This document shows, piece by piece, positions 36,339 to 45,513 of a DNA stretch of 64,000 bases. Origin of the DNA: Actinocorallia populi. Lineage in GTDB: Bacteria > Actinomycetota > Actinomycetes > Streptosporangiales > Streptosporangiaceae. The stretch spans positions 124,001 to 188,000 of the forward strand of contig NZ_PVZV01000007.1 of assembly GCF_002995495.1 (NCBI RefSeq). The letters are read 5' to 3'. The first letter of the stretch is position 1. Every line of letters begins with the position of its first letter. The notes under the pieces are model-generated. The model saw nothing but the letters and a program-made list of their open reading frames with translations, had not been told where the DNA came from and searched no databases. Position numbers and translations under genes: made by a program.

Positions 36339-37376
36339 TCAGGAGGCGGCGGGCCGCGGGATCCGGAGGGGGCGGCGCCGGGCGGTGGAGCCGCGGACGA
36401 TGAGCTTGACCGGCAGCGTCATCAGGCGGCTGGGCGCCGTGGCCGGGCACGAGGACAGCAGCGCGGTCACGGCGGCCTCGCCCTGGGTGCGCAGCGGCGC
36501 CGCGACCGTGGTCAGGCCGGGCGTGACGATCCGCGCGGGGTAGATGTCGTCGAAGCCGACCACGCTGACGTCCTGGGGCACCCGGATCCCCCGGGACTGC
36601 AGCACCCGCATGAGGCCGATGGCCTGCTGGTCGTTGTAGGCCAGGATCGCGGTCGGCCTGCCGGCGTCGAGCGCGCCCGCGGCGTGCCTGCCTCCCTCGA
36701 CGGTGGGCACGAACGGGCCGACCCGCTGCACCTTCAGGCCGAGCTCGGCGGCGGCCTCGCGCAGCCCGCTCCAGCGCATGCCGTTGACCCAGGAGGCCTC
36801 GGGCCCGGAGATGTAGAGGACGTCGCGGTGGCCGAGCTCCGCGAGGTGCCCGGCCACCAGGCGCATCGCGCAGCGGTTGTCCAGCACGATGCTGGGCACG
36901 TCGGCGACGTCGCGGTTGAGCACGACGACCGGCCGCCGCCGGGCGGCCGTGCGGATCGCCGAGTCCGACATGCGGGTGCCCGCGAGCACGACGCCGTCGA
37001 CGCCCAGCAGCACCCGCTCCAGGCTGCTGCGCTCGAGCCGGACGGACTCCTGGGCGTCGATGAGGATCAGCACGTGGTCGGCCTCGGCGGCGGCGGACTC
37101 GGCACCGCGGATGATCTCCGCGTAGACGGGGTTGGTCACGTCGGAGACGACCAGCGCGAGCATCGAGGTGCGGCCCGTCGGCAGCGCGGAGGCCAGCGGG
37201 TTGATCCGGTAGCCGAGTTCGGCCGCGACCAGGCGGACGCGCTCGACGGTCCCGGCGTTCACCCGTCCGGGCCGGGCGAAGGCCCGCGAGACCGTCGAGG
37301 CCGAGACCCCCGCGGCCCTGGCCACGTCATAGATCGTCGGAGGCCGGTCCGCTCGGCCGTCGGCCGGATCCTGCAT
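36339..37376 (-). CDS. LacI-family regulator of the importer and uronate genes
   Basis: A 345-residue LacI protein. The helix-turn-helix and hinge are TIYDVARAAGVSASTVSRAFARPGRVNAGTVERV, followed by a sugar-binding-type core (LALVVSDVTNPVYAEIIRGAE, ILAYNDQQAIGLMRVL, VSVVGFDDI). It is divergent from the ABC importer. The gap holds GGCAACCGCTTGCC, and a near-identical site lies between larA and uxaC at 60.54 kb. It is therefore the likely repressor of uptake and of uronate catabolism. The inducer would be the glycoside or a released sugar acid. Confidence 0.88.
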   Translation of the reverse strand: MQDPADGRADRPPTIYDVARAAGVSASTVSRAFARPGRVNAGTVERVRLVAAELGYRINPLASALPTGRTSMLALVVSDVTNPVYAEIIRGAESAAAEADHVLILIDAQESVRLERSSLERVLLGVDGVVLAGTRMSDSAIRTAARRRPVVVLNRDVADVPSIVLDNRCAMRLVAGHLAELGHRDVLYISGPEASWVNGMRWSGLREAAAELGLKVQRVGPFVPTVEGGRHAAGALDAGRPTAILAYNDQQAIGLMRVLQSRGIRVPQDVSVVGFDDIYPARIVTPGLTTVAAPLRTQGEAAVTALLSSCPATAPSRLMTLPVKLIVRGSTARRRPLRIPRPAAS

Positions 37377-37457
37377 GGTGATCCTCCCCTGCTTTCACGA
37401 GAGGATGCTATGCCGATATAAAGAACGTCAATTCCGCTCCGGGCGGTGACAACTGAT

Positions 37458-37471
37458 GGCAACCGCTTGCC
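37458..37471. promoter_or_regulatory. LacI-type operator A, copy 1
   Basis: GGCAACCGCTTGCC is an inverted repeat (GGCAA-N4-TTGCC) of the usual LacI form. It lies in the 178-bp gap between the divergent LacI gene and the ABC importer. The extended site atGGCAACCGYTTGCCG recurs at 60.54 kb. Confidence 0.75.
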
Positions 37472-37554
37472 GAGTGACCGGGGACACAACGTTAATGGCC
37501 GACACGTCTCCAGAAACGGAACGCCCACTCCAGGCACCAAGACGAGGAGTCCCC

Positions 37555-39105
37555 ATGTCCACCCCCTCCCCCTCCGTGCGGCCCCGCTCGCGGCTCCTCG
37601 CCGCGTTCGCCGCCACGGCGCTGCTCGCGACGGCCGCGTGCGGCGGATCGGACTCGTCCTCGAAGTCCGCGGGCACCCAGGAGCTCGCGCTCGCCATCCA
37701 GGGAACGCCGCCCTCGCTCGAGATCACCCAGCTCAACGGCGGCCAGTCGGCCTACATCTGGAGCGCCCTTTACGACACGCTGCTCTACACCGACAACCAG
37801 GGGCGGATCCAGCCGAACGCCGCCGAGAGCCACACCTACTCCGAGGACCGCCGGACGCTGACCCTCAAGCTCCGCAAGGGCATGACCTTCAGCTCCGGCG
37901 CCCCGGTCGACGCGGCCGCGGTGAAGGCGAGCCTGGAGCGGATCCTGCGGACCCCGGGCCCCAACCAGTCCGCCATGGCGGCGGTCGAGGCGGTCGAGGC
38001 CCCCGACGCGGGCACCGTCGTGATCGAGCTCGAGCGGCCCGACGGCGCCCTGCTGGGCAACCTGTCGTTCCTCAACGGGGTGATCGCCGATCCGGCGACG
38101 ATGACCGGCCCGGCGGCCGCGGCCGACCCGGTCGGCTCCGGCCCGTACACCCTGGACAAGGGCGCCACCGTCACCGGATCGACGTACGTGCTGAAGAAAC
38201 GCGAGGACTACTGGAACGCCGCCGCCTACCCGTTCGAGACGGTGAAGGTCCGGGTGATGGCCGACCGGTCCGCGGTCACCAACGCCCTGCAGGCCGGTGA
38301 GCTCAACGCCGGCAGCGTCGACTTCACCCAGCTCCAGCCGCTGAAGGCCAAGGGCATGCAGATCACCTCGGTGGAGGCGACCGCGGTGGCGAGCCTGGTT
38401 TTGGCCGACCGCGGCGGCGAGACGGCCGGGCCGCTCGGCGACCTGCGGGTGCGCAAGGCGATCAACATGGCGTTCGACCGCGCCAAGCTCGCCGAGACCT
38501 TCCTGCGCGGCTCCGGCCGTCCCACGGCCCAGGTGTTCAGCCCCAAGGGCGGCGGCGCCCACGACCCGCAGCTGGACGAGACCTACCCCCACGACATCGC
38601 CGCCGCCAAGAAGCTGCTGGCCGAGGCCGGGCATCCGGACGGGTTCTCCGTGACGATGCCCAGCCTCGCCATCACCAAGATGTTCGAGCCGACCATCGCC
38701 CAGAGCCTGGCCGACATCGGCGTCAAGGTGAACTGGACTCCGGTGCCGCCGCAGCAGCAGGCCGCGGCGCTGTCCTCGAAGAAGTACCCGATGTACTTCA
38801 TGATCGACGGCCTGGCCGGCGACGCGGCGTCGACCGTGGTGTTCTTCACCCCGCGCAACCAGCGCAACCCGTTCGCCAGCACCGACCCGGAGCTGGCGAA
38901 GCTGATCGACGAGGCGAACAAGGCGGCCGACCCGGCCGCCGCGGCCGAGGCCTACCGGAAGGTCAACAAATTCGCCGTCGACAACGCCTGGTTCGCCCCG
39001 GTCTTCTACATCGGATCCACCTGGGTGACCGCCGAGGGCGTCAGGTACCTCGGTGACGGCTCCTCCACCTACAGCCAGATCCGTGCCTTCGGGACCGGCG
39101 GCTGA
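37555..39105 (+). CDS. ABC importer substrate-binding lipoprotein (peptide/nickel family)
   Basis: A 516-residue family 5 extracellular solute-binding protein. The lipobox is in LATAACGGS with Cys29. The body has the family pattern AYIWSALYDTLLYTD, LKLRKGMTFSSGAPVDAAAVKASLERIL, VGSGPYTL and LRVRKAINMAFDRAKL. Family members bind peptides, oligosaccharides, opines or nickel. With glycosidases and a shared LacI operator around it, glycoside uptake is most likely. Nickel uptake for LarA is the alternative. The ATG at 37555 follows GAGGAG. Confidence 0.88.
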   Translation: MSTPSPSVRPRSRLLAAFAATALLATAACGGSDSSSKSAGTQELALAIQGTPPSLEITQLNGGQSAYIWSALYDTLLYTDNQGRIQPNAAESHTYSEDRRTLTLKLRKGMTFSSGAPVDAAAVKASLERILRTPGPNQSAMAAVEAVEAPDAGTVVIELERPDGALLGNLSFLNGVIADPATMTGPAAAADPVGSGPYTLDKGATVTGSTYVLKKREDYWNAAAYPFETVKVRVMADRSAVTNALQAGELNAGSVDFTQLQPLKAKGMQITSVEATAVASLVLADRGGETAGPLGDLRVRKAINMAFDRAKLAETFLRGSGRPTAQVFSPKGGGAHDPQLDETYPHDIAAAKKLLAEAGHPDGFSVTMPSLAITKMFEPTIAQSLADIGVKVNWTPVPPQQQAAALSSKKYPMYFMIDGLAGDAASTVVFFTPRNQRNPFASTDPELAKLIDEANKAADPAAAAEAYRKVNKFAVDNAWFAPVFYIGSTWVTAEGVRYLGDGSSTYSQIRAFGTGG

Positions 39106-39110
39106 GCGGG

Positions 39111-39136
39111 GCCGGGCCGCCCGCGGGCGGCCCGGC
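39111..39136 (+). terminator. Intra-operon hairpin after the binding-protein gene
   Basis: A perfect 11-bp GC stem, GCCGGGCCGCC with GGCGGCCCGGC, closes a CGCG loop 5 bases after the binding-protein stop and 41 bases before the permease start. Such hairpins often make the binding protein more abundant than the membrane parts, by partial termination or by protecting the RNA end. Confidence 0.6.
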
Positions 39137-39177
39137 TTCCTCCCTCTCATCGGACCGGCTCGAAAGACGAACCGCTC

Positions 39178-40119
39178 ATGCTCCTGTACGTACTGCGCCG
39201 CCTGGGCACCGGAGTGGTGCTCGCGGTGCTGGTCACCCTGATCACCTTCCTCCTGCTGGCGCCCTCCTTCGACGGCGTCGTCGGCAACCGCCTCGGACCG
39301 GGCGCCACCCCCGAGGCCGTCCGGGCGCTCAAGGCCGAGCTGGGCTTCGACCGGCCGCTGCTCGTGCAGTACCTCGACTGGCTCGCGCACGCGGCGCGCG
39401 GCGACTTCGGGACCTCGCTGTTCACGGGCGAGCCCGTGGCGCACACGATCCTGCAGCGGTTCGGCGTGACGATGTCGATCGTGGTCGTCGCGCTGGGCGT
39501 CACGGTCGTGATCAGCGTGGTGCTCGGTGTCCTGGCCGCCTCGCGGGGCGGCGCGGTCGACCGGGCCACCCAGGGCGTCTCGCTGGCGGGCAACCTCTTC
39601 CCGAGCCTGCTGCTGGCGATCGTGCTGGTCTACGTGTTCGCCGTCGAGCTGGAGGTGCTGCCCGCCACCGGTTTCACGCCCTTGTCCGAGGACCCGCTCC
39701 AGTGGGCGCGGTCCATCGCCATCCCGGTGGCCGCTCTGGTGATCGCCGGGATCGCCGGGCTGACCGCGCAGGTGCGCGGCACCATGATCGACGAGCTGCG
39801 CAAGGACTACGTGCGCACCCTGCGCACCCGCGGGATCTCGACCCGTTCGGTGGTGCTGCGCCACGCCCTGCGCAACGCCGCCGGGCCGGCGCTGACCGTG
39901 CTGTCGTTCGAGTTCATCACCATGCTCGGCGGCGCGCTCATCATCGAGAGCATCTTCGCGATCGCGGGGTTCGGCGGGTACGCCTTCGAGTCCTCGCTGC
40001 AGGGAGACGTCCCCGCGATCATGGGCGTCACCGTGTTCGCCGTGCTCCTGGTGATCACCGTCAATCTCGCCGTCGACCTGGTGAACGGCTGGCTCAACCC
40101 GAAGGCGAGGATCTTTTGA
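39178..40119 (+). CDS. ABC importer permease (DppB type)
   Basis: A 313-residue permease with about six membrane helices. The family start is LLYVLRRLGTGVVLAVLVTLITFLLL, a GFDRPLLVQYLDWL segment lies on the outer side, and the coupling (EAA-like) loop is DYVRTLRTRGISTRSVVLRHALRNA. It pairs with the fused permease-ATPase that follows. Its stop overlaps the next start (TTGA). Confidence 0.9.
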   Translation: MLLYVLRRLGTGVVLAVLVTLITFLLLAPSFDGVVGNRLGPGATPEAVRALKAELGFDRPLLVQYLDWLAHAARGDFGTSLFTGEPVAHTILQRFGVTMSIVVVALGVTVVISVVLGVLAASRGGAVDRATQGVSLAGNLFPSLLLAIVLVYVFAVELEVLPATGFTPLSEDPLQWARSIAIPVAALVIAGIAGLTAQVRGTMIDELRKDYVRTLRTRGISTRSVVLRHALRNAAGPALTVLSFEFITMLGGALIIESIFAIAGFGGYAFESSLQGDVPAIMGVTVFAVLLVITVNLAVDLVNGWLNPKARIF

Positions 40120-41879
40120 CCGCCGCAACCGCCCCCGCGACCGCCGTGCGCCGCAGGTCGGCGTTCCGCAGGCTGCTGAGAGACCCGCAGGCGGTCGTCA
40201 CCGCGGGCGTGCTCCTGATCATCGTGGTGCTCGGCCTCCTCGCCCCGGTGCTGGCCTCGCACAGCCCCGACCACGCCTCGCTCGACCACATCGACGCGGG
40301 CGTGGGCACCGACGGCTATCCGCTGGGCGGCGACCGCAGCGGCCGCGACATCTGGGCGCGGCTGCTGCACTCGATCAACACCAGCACGGTCTCGGCGCTC
40401 ATCGGCTCCAGCATCGCCCTGGTCATCGGCGTGACGGCCGGGCTGGTCGGCGGCTACTACGACCGCGCCCGCTCGATCACCGAGTGGGTGTTCAGCCTGG
40501 TCATGACGTTCCCGGGTCTGCTGCTGCTCATCGTGCTGATGCCGCTGACGGGTGGGGACTTCCGGGTCACGATGGCGATCTTCGGGGTGCTGCTGTCGCC
40601 GGGCATCTACCGGATCGTGCGCAACCAGGTGGTGGGGGTGAAGAAGGAGCTGTTCGTCGATGCCGCACGCGTCTCCGGGTTGGGCGACCGGCGGATCCTG
40701 GCCCGCCATGTGCTGTTCGCGGTGCGCGGGCCGGTGATCATCGCGGCGGCGTTCCTGTGCGGCTCGTCCATCGGGGTGCAGTCCGGGCTGGCGTTCCTGG
40801 GCGTGGGGCCTGCGACCGTCCCCAGCTTCGGGGCGATGATCTCCGAGGGCTTCCACAACCTCTACGTCTCCCCCCTGCAGTTCGTCTGGCCCAGTCTCGT
40901 GCTCGGCGCCCTCACCTCCTGCCTGGTGCTGTTCGGCAACGCGCTGCGCGACACCCTCGAAGGCGCGAAGCGCAAGCCCGCCAAGATCGCCGCTCCGAAG
41001 GCCGGGCCCGCGAGCCCCGCCAGTACCGCGCCGCCCGCGCTGCTGACGGTCGAGGACCTGACGATCGCCTACCCGACTCCCTCAGGCGGGTTGAAGGAGG
41101 TCGTCAGCGGGGTGAACCTGACTCTGGCGGCGGGTGAGACGCTCGGGCTGGTCGGCGAGTCCGGCTCCGGCAAGACCCAGACCGCCTTCGCGGCCTTGGG
41201 CGTGCTGCCTTCGGAGGCGGTCGTCACCCGCGGCTCGATCCGCCTGGACGGGCGCGAGCTGCTCGGGCTGAGCGAGCGGGAGCTGCGCAAGCTGCGCGGA
41301 AAGGCGATCGCCTACGTGCCGCAGGAGCCCATGTCCAACCTCGACGCGTCGTTCACGGTGGGCGCCCAGCTCGTCGAGGGCCTGCGCGCCGTCTCGGGGA
41401 TCTCCCGCGGCGAGGCGAAGGAGCGGGTACTGGCCCTGCTCGAGCGGGTCGGCATCCCCGATCCGCAGCGCACCTTCGGCTGCTACCCCCACCAGATCTC
41501 CGGCGGCATGGCCCAGCGCGTGCTCATCGCCGGCGCCGTCGCCGGCCGCCCGAAGCTGCTGATCGCCGACGAGCCGACCACCGCACTCGATGTCACCGTG
41601 CAGGCCGAGATCCTCGACCTGCTGCGCGACCTGCAGGAAGAACTCGACATGGCGGTCCTGCTGGTCACCCACGACTTCGGGGTCGTGGCCGACGTCTGCG
41701 CCCGCGTCGCCGTCATGCGCACCGGCGAGATCGTCGAGACCGGAACCGCGGAGAAGATCTTCGGCGGGGCCGAACACGACTACACCCGGATGCTGCTGGA
41801 CTCCATCCTCGACGAGAACACCGTGCGGACCGATCCCCCGGCCACCGCCGGACGGGCCTTCGGAAAGGCGACGGCATGA
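40116..41879 (+). CDS. Fused DppC-type permease and DppD-type ATPase
   Basis: A 587-residue fusion. Residues 20-285 are a DppC-like permease with the outer [16 protein letters not shown] motif and the coupling loop [23 protein letters not shown] Lys/Pro/Ala linker covers about 285-310. The ATPase follows, with Walker A GESGSGKT near 347, signature ISGGMAQR and Walker [13 protein letters not shown]. Such a permease-ATPase join is uncommon for this family. The TTG at 40116 overlaps the previous TGA, and no ATG or GTG fits as well. Confidence 0.88.
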   Translation: MTAATAPATAVRRRSAFRRLLRDPQAVVTAGVLLIIVVLGLLAPVLASHSPDHASLDHIDAGVGTDGYPLGGDRSGRDIWARLLHSINTSTVSALIGSSIALVIGVTAGLVGGYYDRARSITEWVFSLVMTFPGLLLLIVLMPLTGGDFRVTMAIFGVLLSPGIYRIVRNQVVGVKKELFVDAARVSGLGDRRILARHVLFAVRGPVIIAAAFLCGSSIGVQSGLAFLGVGPATVPSFGAMISEGFHNLYVSPLQFVWPSLVLGALTSCLVLFGNALRDTLEGAKRKPAKIAAPKAGPASPASTAPPALLTVEDLTIAYPTPSGGLKEVVSGVNLTLAAGETLGLVGESGSGKTQTAFAALGVLPSEAVVTRGSIRLDGRELLGLSERELRKLRGKAIAYVPQEPMSNLDASFTVGAQLVEGLRAVSGISRGEAKERVLALLERVGIPDPQRTFGCYPHQISGGMAQRVLIAGAVAGRPKLLIADEPTTALDVTVQAEILDLLRDLQEELDMAVLLVTHDFGVVADVCARVAVMRTGEIVETGTAEKIFGGAEHDYTRMLLDSILDENTVRTDPPATAGRAFGKATA

Positions 41880-42727
41880 CGACCGCACCCCTGCTCGACG
41901 TGAGCGGCCTGCGCGTGGCCTTCCCCGGACGCGGATGGCGCGCCGAGCCCGTCGAGGTCCTGCACGGTGTCGATCTGACGGTCGGCTCGGGCGAGGCCCA
42001 CGGCCTGGTGGGTGAGTCCGGGTCGGGCAAGACGACCATCGGCCGGGCCGTCCTCGGCCTGGTCAAGACCACCGCAGGGACCATCTCGTTCGGCGGCCGC
42101 GACATCACCCGTGCGTCGGGCAGGGCCCGCCGGGCCCTGTCCCGCGACATCCAGGTCGTCTTCCAGGACCCCTACACCTCCCTCAACCCGTCCCTGACGA
42201 TCGGCGACATCCTCGCCGAGCCCCTCGTCGTCCACGGTTCCGCCCCCGCCGACGCCCGCAGGCGGGTCCGCGAGCTGCTCGACCGGGTCGGGCTGCCCGC
42301 GGACGCGGCCGAGCGGCTGCCCCGTGAGTTCAGCGGCGGCCAGCGCCAGCGCGTGGCGATCGCGCGCGCCCTGGCTCCGGAGCCGAGGCTGATCGTCTGC
42401 GACGAGCCGGTCTCCGCACTCGACCTGTCGACCCAGGCCCGCGTCCTGGACCTCCTGCTGGACCTCCAGCGCCGCACGGGGGTGGCCTACCTGTTCATCT
42501 CCCACGACCTGTCCGTGGTGCGCCACATGTGCCATCGCGTCAGCGTCATCCACCGCGGCGACATCGTCGAGACCGGTCCCGCGGCGGCCGTCACCTCGGC
42601 TCCCCGGCACCCCTACACCCGGCGTCTCATGCTCGCCTCGCCCGTCGCCGACCCCGTCGTGCAGGCCGGGCGGCGCGAGGAACGCCGCCGCCTGGCCGAG
42701 GCCGAACGGGCCGCCCCGCCCGCGTGA
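41876..42727 (+). CDS. ABC importer ATPase (DppF type)
   Basis: A 283-residue ATPase. It has Walker A GESGSGKT, the Q-loop VVFQDPYTSLNPSLTIGDIL, signature FSGGQRQR, Walker B LIVCDEPVSALD and an oligopeptide-transporter C-terminal extension (APRHPYTRRLMLASPV). It is the second motor subunit with the fused DppD domain. The ATGA overlap with the fusion gene couples translation. It converges with the isomerase-family gene 10 bases later. Confidence 0.9.
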   Translation: MTTAPLLDVSGLRVAFPGRGWRAEPVEVLHGVDLTVGSGEAHGLVGESGSGKTTIGRAVLGLVKTTAGTISFGGRDITRASGRARRALSRDIQVVFQDPYTSLNPSLTIGDILAEPLVVHGSAPADARRRVRELLDRVGLPADAAERLPREFSGGQRQRVAIARALAPEPRLIVCDEPVSALDLSTQARVLDLLLDLQRRTGVAYLFISHDLSVVRHMCHRVSVIHRGDIVETGPAAAVTSAPRHPYTRRLMLASPVADPVVQAGRREERRRLAEAERAAPPA

Positions 42728-42737
42728 GCGGCGGCGG

Positions 42738-44186
42738 TCACACCTGCCGGCAGGGGATGCCGAGGAGGTCGGCGGCGGCGCGGTAGTCGGCGGCGTGGTG
42801 GCCCACGGACAGGGACCAGTGGTGTCCCACGCCGGTGGCGCTCCACGCGTCGACCCACTCGCCGGGGTCGCGGCCGAAGTCGACGCGGCTGGTGGTGTTG
42901 CCGATCTCCAGGAGGGGGCCGGGCACGACGGTGCCCTCGGAGGCGATGAAGGACAGGGTGCCGTCGGCGTCCTGGCCGAGGCCCAGGACGGTGACGGGGC
43001 CGTGCCTGACGTCGAACTCGACGCTGACGCCCCAGCCGCGCTTGCCGTGGTAGACGCCCAGGCCGCGCAGGAGCGGGTCGCGGGCGCTGACGGCCAGGTG
43101 GGCCGGGCCGTCGTGGCCCATCTCCACGACCCCGGCCTCGAAGTCCAGGGCCTGGATCTCGGTGAAGGAGCCGCCCGCGCCGACGGCCTGGGAGGCCAGC
43201 TGGGCGACGGTGGTGCGCAGCTCGTACTCGCCCGTCGCCGGGACTCCGCGGGCGGTGAGCAGGGACGCGCCGAGGATCATGCCGGCGCCGAGCCGTTCGT
43301 GCTGCTCGCCGTCCAGGCCGCGGTGGTAGTAGGCCAGGGTGTCGAGCCCGAAGTCCTCGACGAGGCGGTCCAGGGCGACCGAGACGGCCGCGCCCCAGGC
43401 GAAGTCCTCCTCGACGACGGTGTCGTCGAGGGTGAAGATCTGGCGGGCGAGGTCCATGCGGGCGCGCGTCTCGGCGTCGGTGACCTTCTCGACGCGGTGG
43501 CGCAGGTCGTCGAACTCCACGACCTCCACGTGCGAGCCGAAGGTGGAGGGCAGCAGGGTCAGGTCGGTGGAGACGTCGAGCATGCCCGGGTAGAGGTGGC
43601 CCATGAGGCCGTGGCGGGCGTGGCGCAGCGCGGCGCGCACGTGCGCGGCCTTGATCCACCGGCCGATCCGCTCCCACGCCGACTCCTGGCGCAGCCATCC
43701 GGAGACCGACCGGAACGGGATGCCCGCCCGCCGGAACACGTTGCCGACCTCCGGGACGGGGCACTGGCCGCAGTAGGCGAGCCACGCGCCGGTGTCGAAG
43801 GAGGCGTGGTCCATCTTCTCCGTGGGCTGCAGGTCGATGACCAGGACCGGGGTGTGGGAGCGCTGCGCGATCGGCAGGACCATGGAGGAGGTCAGGTAGG
43901 TCGTGAGGAACAGCACGATGAGGTCGCAGTCGGCCTGCCGGAGCTTCTCGGCCGCGGCCGCGCCCTCCTGTGCGTCGGAGATGAAGCCGACGTCGGTGAC
44001 CTCGGCGTCCATCTGCTGGAACCTCTCGGCGACGTAGCGCGCGCTCTCCTGCAGCTGGGGCAGCAGGCCGGGGAACTGCGGCCAGTAGGTGCCGAGCCCG
44101 CCGGCCACCAGGCCGATGCGCGTCTTGCGGCGCGTGACGGGGGCGAGCAGGTCCAGGACCGGTGTGCGGGGTCCGGTGGAGGTCAT
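42738..44186 (-). CDS. L-fucose/L-arabinose isomerase-family protein
   Basis: A 482-residue member of the AraA/FucI-like isomerase fold. Supporting segments are GLVAGGLGTYWPQFPGL at the start, DLIVLFLTTYLTSSMVLPI, LDTLAYYHRGLDGEQHERLGAGMILGASLLTARGVPATGEYELRT and a C-terminal HHWSLSVGHHAADY with possible metal histidines. It would interconvert an aldose and a ketose, for example arabinose or rhamnose released from the glycoside. No kinase for the product is next to it. Two LacI-type sites lie upstream. Confidence 0.8.
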   Translation of the reverse strand: MTSTGPRTPVLDLLAPVTRRKTRIGLVAGGLGTYWPQFPGLLPQLQESARYVAERFQQMDAEVTDVGFISDAQEGAAAAEKLRQADCDLIVLFLTTYLTSSMVLPIAQRSHTPVLVIDLQPTEKMDHASFDTGAWLAYCGQCPVPEVGNVFRRAGIPFRSVSGWLRQESAWERIGRWIKAAHVRAALRHARHGLMGHLYPGMLDVSTDLTLLPSTFGSHVEVVEFDDLRHRVEKVTDAETRARMDLARQIFTLDDTVVEEDFAWGAAVSVALDRLVEDFGLDTLAYYHRGLDGEQHERLGAGMILGASLLTARGVPATGEYELRTTVAQLASQAVGAGGSFTEIQALDFEAGVVEMGHDGPAHLAVSARDPLLRGLGVYHGKRGWGVSVEFDVRHGPVTVLGLGQDADGTLSFIASEGTVVPGPLLEIGNTTSRVDFGRDPGEWVDAWSATGVGHHWSLSVGHHAADYRAAADLLGIPCRQV

Positions 44187-44470
44187 CGTCGAGATCCCTT
44201 CGTGCGGGAGGGCGGGGCGTGCGGGGTGCCGCGGCCGTACCGGTGCGACGATAAGACCTTATGAAACGTTTTACAAGCCCTCAGGGGCGCACACGCCATG
44301 CCCTGTCTTTAGGTGATGAATCCGGCGCACAGGGTGAAAAATCCTGCGAATGCGGCATCCGCTATTCGCACCCGGCCCCCAGGGAAATCCGCTTTGACCT
44401 GGTACGGGATCCGGCTTCCACGGGGGGCGGCCCCGATGTGTAACGTTTCATGCGAGGGTGGCCGCGAGTG
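44187..44470. promoter_or_regulatory. Promoter region of the isomerase gene with two operator-B sites
   Basis: A 284-bp gene-free stretch. TGAAACGTTTTACA (44262-44275) and, in the opposite direction, TGTAACGTTTCA (44439-44450) share the core ATGAAACGTT..ACA. This is the symmetric AACGTT-centred form often bound by LacI proteins. The adjacent upstream LacI gene is the likely binder. The pair, about 175 bp apart, could allow looping. Confidence 0.6.
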
Positions 44471-45454
44471 TCAGGCCGTCTCCCGGACGACGAGCGACGA
44501 CGCCAGGACACGGGCCTCGTGGACGTGGTCGGCCCCGGCCTCCACCTCGTCGAGCAGGAGCTCGATCGCGGCGGACCCGAGCTCCTCCACGGGCTGGCGG
44601 ACCGTGGTGAGGGCCGCCAGGCCCGCGACGTCCAGGTCGCCGTACCCCACGACCCGGACGTCTCCCGGGACGGCCGCGCCGCGTTCGGCCAGGCCGCGGC
44701 AGAAACCGGCGGCCAGGAAGTCGTTGGTGCAGAAGGCGGCGTCCGGCAGCCGGTCCAGGCGCCGGGCGGCCTCCGCCCCGCACTCGATGGTCATGCTCTC
44801 CACGACGACCTGCTCCAGCACGGCGCCGCGAAAGCGCCGCGCCGCCTGGCGCGCCCCCTGGTGGCGGTCGGCGCACTGGCGGATCCCGCGGGGCCCGTTC
44901 ACCACGAGGATGGACCTGGCGCCGCCCTCCAGCAGGTGCCGCACCGCGAGCGCCCCGCCGGCGACGTCGTCCACGGAGACCGAGCAGCCCTCCGCGGTGG
45001 GCCTGGCCCGGTCGGCCAGCACCAGCGGCACGCCGCGCCGCTCCAGCCGCTCCAGCCGCCCGGAGGCGGCGCCCAGGGGCACGACGACCGCTCCGCCCGC
45101 GCGCTGCTCGACGAGCATCGACAGGTATCCCTGCTCGCGTTCGGGGTCGTCGCCGCTGTGGCAGAGCGACAGCGCGTAGCCCTGCCGGTAGGCGGCGTCC
45201 GCGGCGCCCTTGGCGATGCGCGCGTAGAAGGAGTTCGCGATGTCCGGCAGGACCAGGCCGAGGGACCTGGCGTGGGCGGTCCGCAGGCCGGCGGCTCCGG
45301 GGTGGCGCACGTAGTCGAGTTCCGCGATGACGGACCTGACCTTCTCGACCGTCCGGGCGTTGACCCGCTCCGGGCGGTTCAGCACGTTCGAGACCGTCGC
45401 CACCGAGACCCCCGCGGCCGCGGCCACGTCCTGGATGCGCGCGGGACGGTCCAT
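44471..45454 (-). CDS. LacI-family regulator (isomerase-linked)
   Basis: A 327-residue LacI protein. The helix-turn-helix and hinge are RIQDVAAAAGVSVATVSNVLNRPERVNARTVEKV. The ligand core has LGLVLPDIANSFYARIAKGA, VPLVLADRARPTAEG and DAAFCTNDFLAAGFCRGL. The ATG at 45454 was chosen over a longer frame that begins inside the TetR gene. It sits directly upstream of the isomerase-family gene in the same orientation and probably binds the two AACGTT-centred sites between them. Confidence 0.87.
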   Translation of the reverse strand: MDRPARIQDVAAAAGVSVATVSNVLNRPERVNARTVEKVRSVIAELDYVRHPGAAGLRTAHARSLGLVLPDIANSFYARIAKGAADAAYRQGYALSLCHSGDDPEREQGYLSMLVEQRAGGAVVVPLGAASGRLERLERRGVPLVLADRARPTAEGCSVSVDDVAGGALAVRHLLEGGARSILVVNGPRGIRQCADRHQGARQAARRFRGAVLEQVVVESMTIECGAEAARRLDRLPDAAFCTNDFLAAGFCRGLAERGAAVPGDVRVVGYGDLDVAGLAALTTVRQPVEELGSAAIELLLDEVEAGADHVHEARVLASSLVVRETA

Positions 45455-45513
45455 GTTCGCCGTCCTCCCGTCCGTGCCGCCTGCGATCGGGCCTCCGCCC
45501 GTGCCAGGGAATT

